DNA of 64,000 nucleotides, from positions 1-64,000 of the forward strand of contig CAIWAH010000066.1 of NCBI GenBank assembly GCA_903910585.1. The letters run 5' to 3'. Positions 44,047 through 52,482 of this stretch are shown here, one piece after another. Numbering within the stretch: position 1 is the stretch's first letter; the number at the start of each line of letters is the position of its first letter. The position numbers and the translations under genes were made by a program. Under the pieces are notes generated by a model. It saw nothing but the letters and a program-made list of their open reading frames with translations. It had not been told where the DNA came from and ran no database searches. The stretch comes from an uncultured Verrucomicrobiota bacterium. GTDB taxonomy: Bacteria; Verrucomicrobiota; Verrucomicrobiia; Limisphaerales; UBA9464.

Positions 44047-45393
44047 TCAGAAGTTGAACTCGACCTGGGCCCAGAACACATCCTTGTCGAAGGCACCCGC
44101 CGGGGCGGCGGGGGGCGCGGCAAACTGGACCGCATCACCGCCCTCGTAGTGGGCATACTTCACCAACGCGGTGAAGTGTTTCCCAAATTTGCGGCTCACC
44201 ACCGCGTCGAGCTCATGTCCGTAATCCGCCCCGCCTTTGGCTGAATAGAACTGGTGGTAGAGCACCCTCAGCGGAATCTCATACGGCAGCTTCACCGCCG
44301 CCACCGCGTAGAGATCCTGGAGACCGTTGGACGGCGCGGGAGCGGTCAGAAACACGTCGGCCCAGCCGTCGAAAGCGTGCAGCGTGGAGAACGGCATGCG
44401 GAGGCTCTGGTTGTTGTCCGTGCCCTGAAACTCATAGCCGGCCCCCAGGGTAAAGCGGCTGTAATCCACCGTCACTTCACCCGCGACAAACGGGGCGGAG
44501 TAATCAGCCGCGCTGTTGCCGTAGTCAGTCTGCCAGGCAAACTCACCCCGATAGTTGACTTTGCCGGTCTTCTCCTTGTCCCAGTTCCATGCCCCCTGGG
44601 CATAACCGCCATAGGTGGCGCTCGAATTGTTGCGGATGGCCGGAGCGGTGTGCTCGAAGTTCAGCAGATAGGCATAGGCCACCAGCTTGGCCCATTTGAA
44701 CCCGGTGTATTCGGCATGGAGCAGGTGCGACTCCGAATCGTAGTCCTGGTTGCCCGCGGGCAGTCCCGCCACGTCGCCAAAGATTCGGTTGACGTGCCAG
44801 ACGTAGCTGTAGCTCAGGCTGAGATTCTCCAGAGACGAATTGTCCAGGCGCACGGCGTCATAGGTCTGCTGGTTTTGCCGCCAGATCACGTCCCCCACCC
44901 ACCGGGAGTTGTCGAACACGATGCGTTGGCGTCCGGCCTTCAGCACCGAATCGAAGTTGCTGTAGCTGAGCCATGCCTGATTCAGCTCGGTGGTTTCCGG
45001 ATCCGCGATGACGGTCCGCCCCGGCTGATCATTCGAGCCGGCGGCATTGTAAAGGTCCTGATCGGTGAGCGCCTGGAGATGTTCCGCCTCAATCATTCCC
45101 TGAAATCCATGGTAGCTGGCCGTGGCAAAACCGAAGCGGGGGCGGAGGGAAAGCAGGTGGGACTCCTGCAGGTTGCTCTGATCGGCATACTCATACCGGA
45201 GCATGGCGTTCAGGCTGAATTTGCCCTTGGTAAAGGCTTCGGTGAGGGAGCCGGCGGCGTTTCCGCCCGGCGGCACAGGGCTGGCCGGGGCCGGCGCCAG
45301 GGGCTTGTCTTCCGCCCGAAGGGCCAGCGCGCCGACGGCGAGCACCAGCAGGCTGCCGTTGATGCTTTGGTTGATGGGGTTCATGGATCGCAT
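44047..45393 (-). CDS. Outer-membrane beta-barrel porin (alginate-export-like)
   Basis: About 448 residues from ATG 45393 with a signal peptide (about 11-27). Residues about 55-448 alternate hydrophobic and polar positions as amphipathic strands, and the chain ends in FWAQVEFNF, the C-terminal Phe typical of outer-membrane barrels. RPRFGFATASYHGFQGMIEAEHLQ and GRQRIVFDNSRWVGDVIWRQNQQTYDAVRL are like alginate-export-type barrels. It may let nitrate or other anions pass, inferred only from the neighbouring regulator palindrome and operon. Confidence 0.82.
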   Translation of the reverse strand: MRSMNPINQSINGSLLVLAVGALALRAEDKPLAPAPASPVPPGGNAAGSLTEAFTKGKFSLNAMLRYEYADQSNLQESHLLSLRPRFGFATASYHGFQGMIEAEHLQALTDQDLYNAAGSNDQPGRTVIADPETTELNQAWLSYSNFDSVLKAGRQRIVFDNSRWVGDVIWRQNQQTYDAVRLDNSSLENLSLSYSYVWHVNRIFGDVAGLPAGNQDYDSESHLLHAEYTGFKWAKLVAYAYLLNFEHTAPAIRNNSSATYGGYAQGAWNWDKEKTGKVNYRGEFAWQTDYGNSAADYSAPFVAGEVTVDYSRFTLGAGYEFQGTDNNQSLRMPFSTLHAFDGWADVFLTAPAPSNGLQDLYAVAAVKLPYEIPLRVLYHQFYSAKGGADYGHELDAVVSRKFGKHFTALVKYAHYEGGDAVQFAAPPAAPAGAFDKDVFWAQVEFNF

Positions 45394-45561
45394 GGGCGAG
45401 GTTTTCCGGTGGTCGTTCAGGAGGGATGGCCCGTGTCCAACTGGAGTGCGGCGACGACAGGAAACATAATTTCCTGGGAGGCACACTGGCCACGGCGGCA
45501 CTTATCCGGGCTCTGAACTTTCACGACGAGGGAAGTCTGGGCCCGGTTTCGCTTCGGTTAT

Positions 45562-45575
45562 TTGACTCAGGTCAA
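45562..45575. promoter_or_regulatory. TTGAC-TCAG-GTCAA palindrome, CRP/FNR-type operator
   Basis: A perfect palindrome with the same half-sites and spacing as that at 43372. It lies in the divergent gap, about 169 bp before the porin start and 226 bp before the cytochrome start, so one site could serve either or both. Confidence 0.7.
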
Positions 45576-45652
45576 TTATTGCACCGATGCGGTCGGAATC
45601 TTTCCGTGCCTCCGACCAACGCCGGTTGCCCGGGACGGTCCGGAGCCGGCCC

Positions 45653-45666
45653 TTGGTCCTGATCAA
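45653..45666. promoter_or_regulatory. FNR-like near-match TTGGT-CCTG-ATCAA
   Basis: One mismatch from the FNR consensus TTGAT-N4-ATCAA, 135 bp before the cytochrome start at 45801. Low specificity alone, but it sits in the same intergenic region as the perfect palindrome. Confidence 0.35.
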
Positions 45667-45800
45667 TCAGCTGCCCCCACTCAACGCCTCCAATGGCAAT
45701 CAGCAACACAGGCGATGACACAGGTCACGGTCAATTCCCATCGCCGGCAGAACCCGATTGTCCCGTTGCCCACACCGCGAAAACCCGGCTGACTCTGCGG

Positions 45801-46127
45801 ATGCGTTCGCTGACTACAGCCATGATTCTCGCCGCAGTCTGTCCGGCATCGGCGTCCCTCCAGGCCGCCGATGGCGCCGCGCTGTTCAAGCAGCATTGCG
45901 CCCTGTGCCACGGCAAGGACGGCAGGGCGGACACGCCGGCCGCGAAGAAGTTCGGGGCCAAGGACCTTTCGGCGAGCAAGACGGAAGACGCGGAAATCAG
46001 CCGCCAGATCCGCGAAGGCAAGCGCGACGACAAGGGCAAACAGCTGATGCCGCCGTTCGCCGAGAAGCTTTCGGCGGAAGACGTCTCCGCGCTCGTGGAC
46101 AAGGTGAAGGCGTTCCGGAAGCCGTAG
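45801..46127 (+). CDS. Small periplasmic class I cytochrome c
   Basis: A 108-residue protein from ATG 45801, chosen because it opens with a signal peptide (MRSLTTAMILAAVCPASASLQA). A single haem site CALCHG and a later Met in QLMPPFAEKLS give a monohaem c-type cytochrome. It would shuttle electrons in the periplasm, possibly for the adjacent Nap/octaheme cluster, and lies downstream of the regulator palindromes. The frame is open from 45693 but without a signal. Confidence 0.87.
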   Translation: MRSLTTAMILAAVCPASASLQAADGAALFKQHCALCHGKDGRADTPAAKKFGAKDLSASKTEDAEISRQIREGKRDDKGKQLMPPFAEKLSAEDVSALVDKVKAFRKP

Positions 46128-46364
46128 TCCCGCGCCGGCCATCTCCGGTTGTTCGTGGACCGTGCGAACTCCACTGCGCACGCCCGGAATGTCTGTGAAT
46201 TGGCGCTCACGGGCGGCCACCGTGGCACCCCCGATCATCAGGCTCATCGCCGCCACCCGACCGGCTCTCCGATTCCGGAAACGGCCACCCGTAATGCCAC
46301 GGCCGGACTTCACCGTGTTTCCCCTTTGAGCGGACGTCGGAATCGCTACTTTCGACGCACGCAC

Positions 46365-48929
46365 ATGATGTCCGCCAGTTCCGCCCGTGTTGATGCCGCC
46401 GCCGCCATTCCCGCCCTGCCGCCCGGGGTGAATCTCGTGACGCTCGACAACGGCCTGCAGGTCATCCTGCGCGAGGACCGCAGCGCACCGGTGGTCAGCG
46501 TGCAGGCGTGGTGCCGGGCAGGCAGCATTGACGAGGGCGCGTGGCTGGGCGCCGGCCTTTCCCACGTCCTCGAGCACATGCTGTTCAAGGGCACCACGAC
46601 CCGCGGCGGGGCGGAGATTGACCAGGCCGTGCAGGCGGCGGGCGGCTACATGAACGCCTACACGTCGTTCGACCGCACGGTTTACTACATCAGCGCGCCG
46701 AACACCGGGGCGAAGGTCGCCGTGGACATCCTCTGCGACATCATGCAGCACGCCACGCTGCCGGCGGATGAACTGGTCAAGGAACTCGACGTCATCCGGC
46801 GCGAGATGGACATGGGCAATGACGACCCCGGGCGCCGTTCGAGCCGGCGGCTGTTTGAGGTCGCCTACACGCGCAGTCCGTATCGTTTCCCGATCATCGG
46901 CCTCACGGACATCTTCAACCGCCTCTCGCGCGAACAGATCGCGGGCTACTACGCGGAAAAGTATGCGCCGAACAACTGCTTCTTCGTGGTCGTCGGCGAC
47001 TTCCAGTCAGAGGAAGTTCTCGGGTGGATCAAGACTGCCTACACCGGCAACGGCGCGAGGCCGGTGCCCGCGAACGTGCTGCGGCCGGAACCGCGGCAGA
47101 CGAACACGCGCGAGGTCGTGGAGGAATCCTCGGTCGAGCTCGGCCACTTCCACCTCGCCTGGCACATGCCCGACGTGCAGCACCCGGACACGCCGGCGCT
47201 GGACGTGCTGGCGACGCTGCTCGGTTCGGGCCGCAGTTCGCGGCTGTTCCAGGCCGTGCGCGAGCGTGCGGGACTCGCCCACTCGGTCAGCGCGTGGATC
47301 TACACGCCGGGACAAACCGGACTCTTCGGCCTAAGCGGCGTGTGCGACGGCGACAAGTTCGCCGCCGCCCGCGACGCGATGCTGGCCGAGGTCGAACGGG
47401 TGAAGATGGAGCGCGTCTCCGCCGCGGAGCTCGCCAAGGCCGTAAAGCAGTTCACCGCCGGCACGCTGGCCACCCGCAAGACGATGGAGGGGCAGGCCCA
47501 GGACCTCGGCGGCAACTGGATGCTCACGCACGACCTGAACTTCTCCGAGCGTTACCTCGCCGCGGTCCGCCGCCTGACGCCGGAGGATCTCTGCCGGGTC
47601 GCCAACGAATACCTCACGGAAACCGGCCGCACCGCCTACGCGCTGCTGCCCACCGGCGCCGCGCCCAAGGCGGAAAGCGCTGTGGAAATGCTCAGCGAGC
47701 ATCCGGTGCAGAAATTCGACCTGCCCAACGGGCTGCGGCTGCTGGTGAAGGAGGATCATCGCCTGCCGTTCGTCGAGTTCCGCCTCGCCTTCAACGGCGG
47801 CCTGCTCGCCGAAACCACGCTGAATACCGGCATCACCTCCCTGCTCTCGCGCATGCTGGTCAAGGGCACACCCACGCGGACCGCCGAAGAGATCGCCACG
47901 GAGATCGAGAGTCTCGGCGGCAGTCTGGAGCCCTACGCCGGCAACCACAGTTTCGGCCTGAGCGCCGAGGTGATGCGGGACGACTTCGAGACGGGCCTGC
48001 AATTGTTCACCGACGTGCTGCTGCGGCCGACGTTCCCGGCCGAACCGCTGGAACGCGAACGGCAGGTGCAGCTCGCCGGCATCCGCGGGCAACGCGATCA
48101 GTTGCTGCAATGCGCCTTCAAGGCAATGCGCCGCGGACTGTTCGGTGAAAACGGCTACGGGCTCGACGGGCTGGGAACGGAGGACGTCGTCCGCAAACTG
48201 TCGGCCGGCGATCTCCGGTCCTACCACCAGCGCCTGATCGTGCCGAACAACGCCGTGCTGGCCGTGTTCGGCGATGTCCATGCCGACGCCGTTCGTGGGG
48301 CGTTGGAAACCGCCTTACGGGACTGGAAGCCCGGCCAGATCTTCGGCGCGCTCAGCGCCCAGCCGGCGGCCCGGCAATCGCGTTTTGACGAGACGCGGGA
48401 CAAGGAACAGGCGGTCGTCGCGCTGGGTTACCCCGGCACGACTTTCGACAGCGCGGACCGGTGCGCGTTGGAGCTGATCCACGAGGCGTGTTCCGACATG
48501 GGCTCACGGCTCTTCGTCCGCATCCGCGATGAACTGGGCCTCGCCTACTACGTGAGCACGACGAACTTCCTCGGCCGCACGCCGGGCTACTTCGCCTTCT
48601 ACTGCGGCACCGCCCCGGAAAAGGCTGATCTGGTGGAAACGGAACTTCGCGCCCAAGCCGCGGCCCTCGCCAGCGACGGCCTCACCGACGAGGAACTCGC
48701 CCGCGCCAAGGCCAAGGTCATCGGCCAGCGCAAGATCGCCCGGCAGGACCTCGGCGGCCTCGCGCTGAGCACGGCCCTCGACGAACTCTACGGCCTCGGC
48801 TACGGCCACTCCGCGACCGAGGAGGAACGCTACTCCGCCGTGACCCGCGAGCAGGTCCGGGCGGCGGCAGCGAAGTATCTTCGTGCCGACGCCGCCGTGG
48901 TTTCCATTATCCGGGGCAACGCCGGCTGA
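46365..48929 (+). CDS. M16-family zinc metallopeptidase (two fused halves)
   Basis: About 854 residues from ATG 46365. The inverted zinc motif is HVLEH (H67-H71), with the downstream Glu in the matching helix. The C-terminal half (from about residue 450: EHPVQKFDLPNGLRLLVKEDHRLPFVEFRLAFNGG) repeats the fold but lacks the HxxEH, as in pitrilysin-type pairs. There is no signal peptide, so it is cytoplasmic or non-classically exported. The frame is open back to 46149 but that extension is unlike the family. The class IV PLP gene follows after 11 bp. Confidence 0.92.
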   Translation: MMSASSARVDAAAAIPALPPGVNLVTLDNGLQVILREDRSAPVVSVQAWCRAGSIDEGAWLGAGLSHVLEHMLFKGTTTRGGAEIDQAVQAAGGYMNAYTSFDRTVYYISAPNTGAKVAVDILCDIMQHATLPADELVKELDVIRREMDMGNDDPGRRSSRRLFEVAYTRSPYRFPIIGLTDIFNRLSREQIAGYYAEKYAPNNCFFVVVGDFQSEEVLGWIKTAYTGNGARPVPANVLRPEPRQTNTREVVEESSVELGHFHLAWHMPDVQHPDTPALDVLATLLGSGRSSRLFQAVRERAGLAHSVSAWIYTPGQTGLFGLSGVCDGDKFAAARDAMLAEVERVKMERVSAAELAKAVKQFTAGTLATRKTMEGQAQDLGGNWMLTHDLNFSERYLAAVRRLTPEDLCRVANEYLTETGRTAYALLPTGAAPKAESAVEMLSEHPVQKFDLPNGLRLLVKEDHRLPFVEFRLAFNGGLLAETTLNTGITSLLSRMLVKGTPTRTAEEIATEIESLGGSLEPYAGNHSFGLSAEVMRDDFETGLQLFTDVLLRPTFPAEPLERERQVQLAGIRGQRDQLLQCAFKAMRRGLFGENGYGLDGLGTEDVVRKLSAGDLRSYHQRLIVPNNAVLAVFGDVHADAVRGALETALRDWKPGQIFGALSAQPAARQSRFDETRDKEQAVVALGYPGTTFDSADRCALELIHEACSDMGSRLFVRIRDELGLAYYVSTTNFLGRTPGYFAFYCGTAPEKADLVETELRAQAAALASDGLTDEELARAKAKVIGQRKIARQDLGGLALSTALDELYGLGYGHSATEEERYSAVTREQVRAAAAKYLRADAAVVSIIRGNAG

Positions 48930-48940
48930 CCCGCGACCCC

Positions 48941-49801
48941 ATGAGCGATCTGCCCGCCGCCGTCCACAGCCTGCCGACCGTTTGGATCAACGGGCGGTTC
49001 CTGCCGGCGGCGGAGGCTCAGGTATCGGCGTTCGACCGCTCGTTTCTTTATGGCGACGGCCTGTTCGCCACCGTGCGCGTCACCCACCACCGACCCTTTC
49101 TGTGGGCGGAGCATTGGGCCCGCCTGCTCATCGGCGCCGACCACCTCCGCCTTCGCCTGGCACCCCGCCAAGCGGAACTGGAAGCCGCCATCGCGGAACT
49201 GCTGCGCCGGAACCACGCCCCGGAATCGGTGCTGCGCCTCCATGTGTCCCGCGGCCTTGGACGCCGGGGCTATTCCATTCGCGGCGCGGATTCTCCGACC
49301 CTCGTCGCGACGCAACACCTGCTCCCGCCGCAACCGTCCGGCTGGCGCCTGTTCACCGCGTCGGTCCGCCTGCCCCTGGGCGACCCGCTCACGGAGATCA
49401 AGTCGGCCAACAAGCTGCCCCACATTCTCGCCCGCATCGAGGCGGAGGACCACGACGCCGACGCGGCCCTGCTGCTGAATGCCGCCGGCGAGGTCGCCGA
49501 GGCGGACAGCGCGAACCTGTTCTGGCTGGCCGGCGACCGGCTTTGCACACCGCCGTTGTCCGCCGGAGCCTTGGGCGGGGTGACCCGGGCGTTCCTGCTG
49601 AATCACGCCGCCGAAGCGGGTCTGACCGCCCAGGAAATCGCCACGACTTCCGCCGGACTGCGCGCAGCGGACGGGGTTCTGGTCACGCTCAGTTCCCTCG
49701 GGGTGGTTCCGGTCCTCAGCCTCGACGGCCACCCACTGCCCACCAGCGACCACACCGACCGCCTGCTGGATCTTTGGCGCCAGGCCCTCCAAGGCGCCTG
49801 A
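48941..49801 (+). CDS. Class IV PLP-dependent aminotransferase/lyase (PabC/IlvE-like)
   Basis: A 286-residue protein with the class IV fold: VWINGRFLPAAEAQVSAFDRSFLYGDGLFATVRV near the start, a catalytic Lys region EIKSANKLPHILAR (about 146-159), and EVAEADSANLFWL. The family includes 4-amino-4-deoxychorismate lyase (folate) and branched-chain or D-amino acid aminotransferases; the length and AEADSANLF favour PabC or IlvE-like, but I cannot choose. It follows the M16 gene after 11 bp. Confidence 0.88.
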   Translation: MSDLPAAVHSLPTVWINGRFLPAAEAQVSAFDRSFLYGDGLFATVRVTHHRPFLWAEHWARLLIGADHLRLRLAPRQAELEAAIAELLRRNHAPESVLRLHVSRGLGRRGYSIRGADSPTLVATQHLLPPQPSGWRLFTASVRLPLGDPLTEIKSANKLPHILARIEAEDHDADAALLLNAAGEVAEADSANLFWLAGDRLCTPPLSAGALGGVTRAFLLNHAAEAGLTAQEIATTSAGLRAADGVLVTLSSLGVVPVLSLDGHPLPTSDHTDRLLDLWRQALQGA

Positions 49802-49873
49802 AACGGCACTTTTGTTTTCATTTGTAAACAGAACGAAGTTGTCTTTGCCCGGTCCCATTCCTAGACTGAACCC

Positions 49874-51262
49874 ATGCCAGAGAAGTCCATCACCCTGATC
49901 CCGTTCAGCACCCGCGAGCTCTACGACAAGGGGCTGGCCGCCGTGCAGAAGCGCAATCTGGACTACGCGGTGACCCTGTTCATGCAGGTGCTGCGGCTGG
50001 AACCCGGCCTCTACGAGGCCCGCGAGGCGCTCCGGGCGACCCAGCATCAGCGGGCCACCGGCAAGACCAGCTTCTTCAAGAAGTTCGTGGGCTCCGCCAG
50101 CGCCATCACCCGGGGGCAGATCGCCCTGCGGTCCAATCCGCTCGAGGCCCTCATCATCGCCGAGGAGGTGCTCAACGACGATCCGGGCAACATCCCGGCG
50201 CACGAACTTCTCGCCGATGCGGCCATTGCCGCCGGGTTCCCCAAGACCGCCATCCTTTCACTGGAAGTGGCGTTCAAGACCAAGCCGACCGAACGCAAAC
50301 TCGCCGCCAACCTGGCCGATGCCCATGCCCAACTCGGCAACCGGGCCCGCGCCGAAAAGCTCCTGCGCGACCTTCTCGCCGTGGACCCGCACGACTCCGA
50401 GCTCAACCAGAAGCTCAAGAACGTGCTCGCCGACCGCACGCTGCGGGAACAGGGCTACGACCAGGCCGAAACCGGCGAGGGCAGCTACCGCAATTTGATC
50501 AAGGACAAGGCCGAGGCCGTCGCGCTCGAACAGGCCGGCCGCACGGTCAAGGACGCCGACGTGGCGACCAACCTGATCGCGACCTACGAGGCCCAGCTCG
50601 CCCAGGAGCCGGGCAACCTCAAGCTGCTGCGCGAAATCGCGGATCTCTACCGCCGGAAGAACGACTTCGATCGCGCCGCCGAATGTTACCAGCGGACCCT
50701 CGACGTAAGCGGCATCAACGACCCGATGGTGCTGCAACAGTTGCGCGACACCCGGATCGCCAAATTCGACCACCGGCTCCAGTCCGTGCCGGCCGACGCC
50801 CCGGACCGCGAGGCCCAGCTGGAAGCCATCCGGGTCGAACGCAGCGCCTGGCTGCTGGAGGATACCAAACGCCGTGCCGAGGCGAATCCCAGTGACCTCG
50901 CGATCCGCCACGAGCTGGGTGAACTCTACTTCCAGGCCGGCAAACTAGGCGAAGCCATCGCCGAACTGCAAAAGGCCCAGAACAATCCGAATCGGCGCAT
51001 CGCCGCCATGAACCTGCTCGCCCAGTGCTTCGCGAAGCGGAACATGAACGATCTCGCGGTCCGCAAGTTCCGCGAGGCCCTGAAGGAAAAGCCGGTCTTC
51101 GACGAGGAGGCCAAGGAACTGGCCTACCAGCTGGGCGTCGTGCTCGAGAAGATGGGCAAGGCCGAGGAAGCCATCGAGCAGTTCAAGCTGATCTACGAAC
51201 AGGATGTCAGCTACCGCGACGTGATGGCCAAGGTGGACGCCTACTACGCCGCACAGGGCTGA
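49874..51262 (+). CDS. TPR-repeat protein
   Basis: A 462-residue cytoplasmic protein made of tetratricopeptide-type helical pairs: LYDKGLAAVQKRNLDYAVTLFMQVLRLEP (about 15-43), PGNIPAHELLADAAIAAGFPKTAI, KLLREIADLYRRKNDFDRAAECY and IRHELGELYFQAGKLGEAIAELQKA, ending in ELAYQLGVVLEKMGKAEEAIEQFKLIY. TPR domains mediate protein-protein contact. No enzyme domain. It begins 72 bp after the PLP gene. Confidence 0.88.
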   Translation: MPEKSITLIPFSTRELYDKGLAAVQKRNLDYAVTLFMQVLRLEPGLYEAREALRATQHQRATGKTSFFKKFVGSASAITRGQIALRSNPLEALIIAEEVLNDDPGNIPAHELLADAAIAAGFPKTAILSLEVAFKTKPTERKLAANLADAHAQLGNRARAEKLLRDLLAVDPHDSELNQKLKNVLADRTLREQGYDQAETGEGSYRNLIKDKAEAVALEQAGRTVKDADVATNLIATYEAQLAQEPGNLKLLREIADLYRRKNDFDRAAECYQRTLDVSGINDPMVLQQLRDTRIAKFDHRLQSVPADAPDREAQLEAIRVERSAWLLEDTKRRAEANPSDLAIRHELGELYFQAGKLGEAIAELQKAQNNPNRRIAAMNLLAQCFAKRNMNDLAVRKFREALKEKPVFDEEAKELAYQLGVVLEKMGKAEEAIEQFKLIYEQDVSYRDVMAKVDAYYAAQG

Positions 51263-51270
51263 CAATGTGT

Positions 51271-51289
51271 TGCCGGCATCTTGCCGGCA
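51271..51289. repeat. Intergenic GC palindrome (TGCCGGCA repeated)
   Basis: The self-complementary octamer TGCCGGCA occurs twice, separated by three bases (51271-51278 and 51282-51289), just after the TPR gene. A further imperfect GC hairpin is at 51405-51417. Similar palindromes sit at 8762 and 63311. Confidence 0.45.
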
Positions 51290-51451
51290 GGCGGCGTGAG
51301 ACGGCGCGCGATGCAGACCCAAAATGACCCCAGCCGACTTTGGCAGCAACCGCGGCCTGCCGGCCAACTGCAGGCGCCCGTCCAAACTACACTCCGGATT
51401 CCGTCGGCTGGAAGCCGGCGGCACCATGCGTCCTTGGTTTCGGACAACAAA

Positions 51452-51474
51452 AAGCCCGCCTCGAGGGCGGGCTT
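51452..51474 (-). terminator. Intrinsic terminator of the sugar-isomerase-like gene
   Basis: A 9-bp stem (51452-51460 with 51466-51474) with a five-base loop. On the minus strand it is followed by TTTGTTGTCC after the AAA at 51451, a fair U-tract, 26 bp past the stop at 51500. Confidence 0.85.
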
Positions 51475-51499
51475 GGCACGGCCGTTTTGTCCGAGGGGC

Positions 51500-52387
51500 T
51501 CAGAACTTCACCTGCTCGAGATACTTCAGGCTTTGCGGAATCTGGTTCGCGGCATCGGCCGATTCGTCCTCGATGAAGTAGTATTTCACGCCGGACTTCT
51601 TCGCAGCCGCGAGGATCTTGGGCCAGTTCATCTGCCCGGTGCCGAGGATCACGTCGTTGTTCGGGTCGGTGCCGCCGGTGTGGTAACCGGTCTTCACGCC
51701 CTTCTTGAGGTCCTTCATGTGGAGCGAAACCCAGCGGCCGGGATACTTGAGCAGCCACTCGGCCGGATCCTCGCCGGGGAACGTGACCCACAGGATGTCC
51801 ATCTGGAAGTCCACAAGCTTCGGATCGGTCTCCGCCATGAGGATGTCCATGCCCTTGCGGCCACCGGGGATCACGCCCGGCTGAAACTCGAAGCCGTGGC
51901 AGTGGTAATAGACCTTGAGTCCGTGCTTGGCGAAGACCGCGCCGGCGCGGTTGAGGGCGGCCGCCGCCGCCTTGGCCTGCGGCTCGTCAAAGGCGCCGTT
52001 GTGAGGAATCCACGCGGAACCCGCATACTTGAGCCCCAGCGCCTTGGCCTCCTTGGCCACGGACTCGGGATCGTCGCGGAGCTTGTCGAAGGAAAAGTGG
52101 CCGGCGATCGGATTCAGCCCGCGTTCGTCGAGCATCGCCTTGAGCTTTTCCGGTCCCAGGTTGTAGGTCCCGGCCAGTTCCACGTCGCGGATGCCGTAGC
52201 TCTTGGTCAGGTCGAGCCCCTGCGGAACGCTCTTCGTGAACAGGCCGCGCAGGCTGTAGAGCTGCAGACCGATCGGTCCTTTGAAGGAGGCTCCGGTGCC
52301 CACTGAGGAGGACGACGTGGCGCAGCCGGAAGCGATCAGAACAGCCGCGCCGAGGGCGGCCACAAATGAACGACGGGAGGATTTCAT
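51500..52387 (-). CDS. Tat-type lipoprotein, sugar-phosphate isomerase/epimerase-like
   Basis: A 295-residue protein. The N-terminus KSSRRSFVAALGAAVLIASGCATS has twin Arg and a lipobox Cys, so it is likely a lipoprotein. The rest is a xylose-isomerase-like TIM barrel: IGLQLYSLRGLFTKS, GIRDVELAG, KVYYHCHGFEFQPG, DFQMDILWVTFPGEDP, YPGRWVSLHMKDLKKG and the final metal-region YFIEDESADA. Metal ligands would be the Glu, Asp and His of these segments. Substrate unknown; such proteins are common in carbohydrate-degrading Verrucomicrobiota. Terminator at 51452. Confidence 0.85.
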   Translation of the reverse strand: MKSSRRSFVAALGAAVLIASGCATSSSSVGTGASFKGPIGLQLYSLRGLFTKSVPQGLDLTKSYGIRDVELAGTYNLGPEKLKAMLDERGLNPIAGHFSFDKLRDDPESVAKEAKALGLKYAGSAWIPHNGAFDEPQAKAAAAALNRAGAVFAKHGLKVYYHCHGFEFQPGVIPGGRKGMDILMAETDPKLVDFQMDILWVTFPGEDPAEWLLKYPGRWVSLHMKDLKKGVKTGYHTGGTDPNNDVILGTGQMNWPKILAAAKKSGVKYYFIEDESADAANQIPQSLKYLEQVKF

Positions 52388-52482
52388 GCGGTGGCCAAGT
52401 CACGCAGGCCAGTGGCCACGCAGGCAATGAAAAATCCCGGGCCGGCTCGACAAGGCGGAGCAACGGTGGCAAAGCCTGACGC

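Larger units (their letters stand above)
45394..45800. other. 407-bp divergent intergenic region
   Basis: Between the porin start (minus) and the cytochrome start (plus). Apart from two regulator-type palindromes (45562-45575, 45653-45666) I see no gene or RNA. The mid-part is AT-richer than its surroundings, consistent with a regulatory region. Confidence 0.6.
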
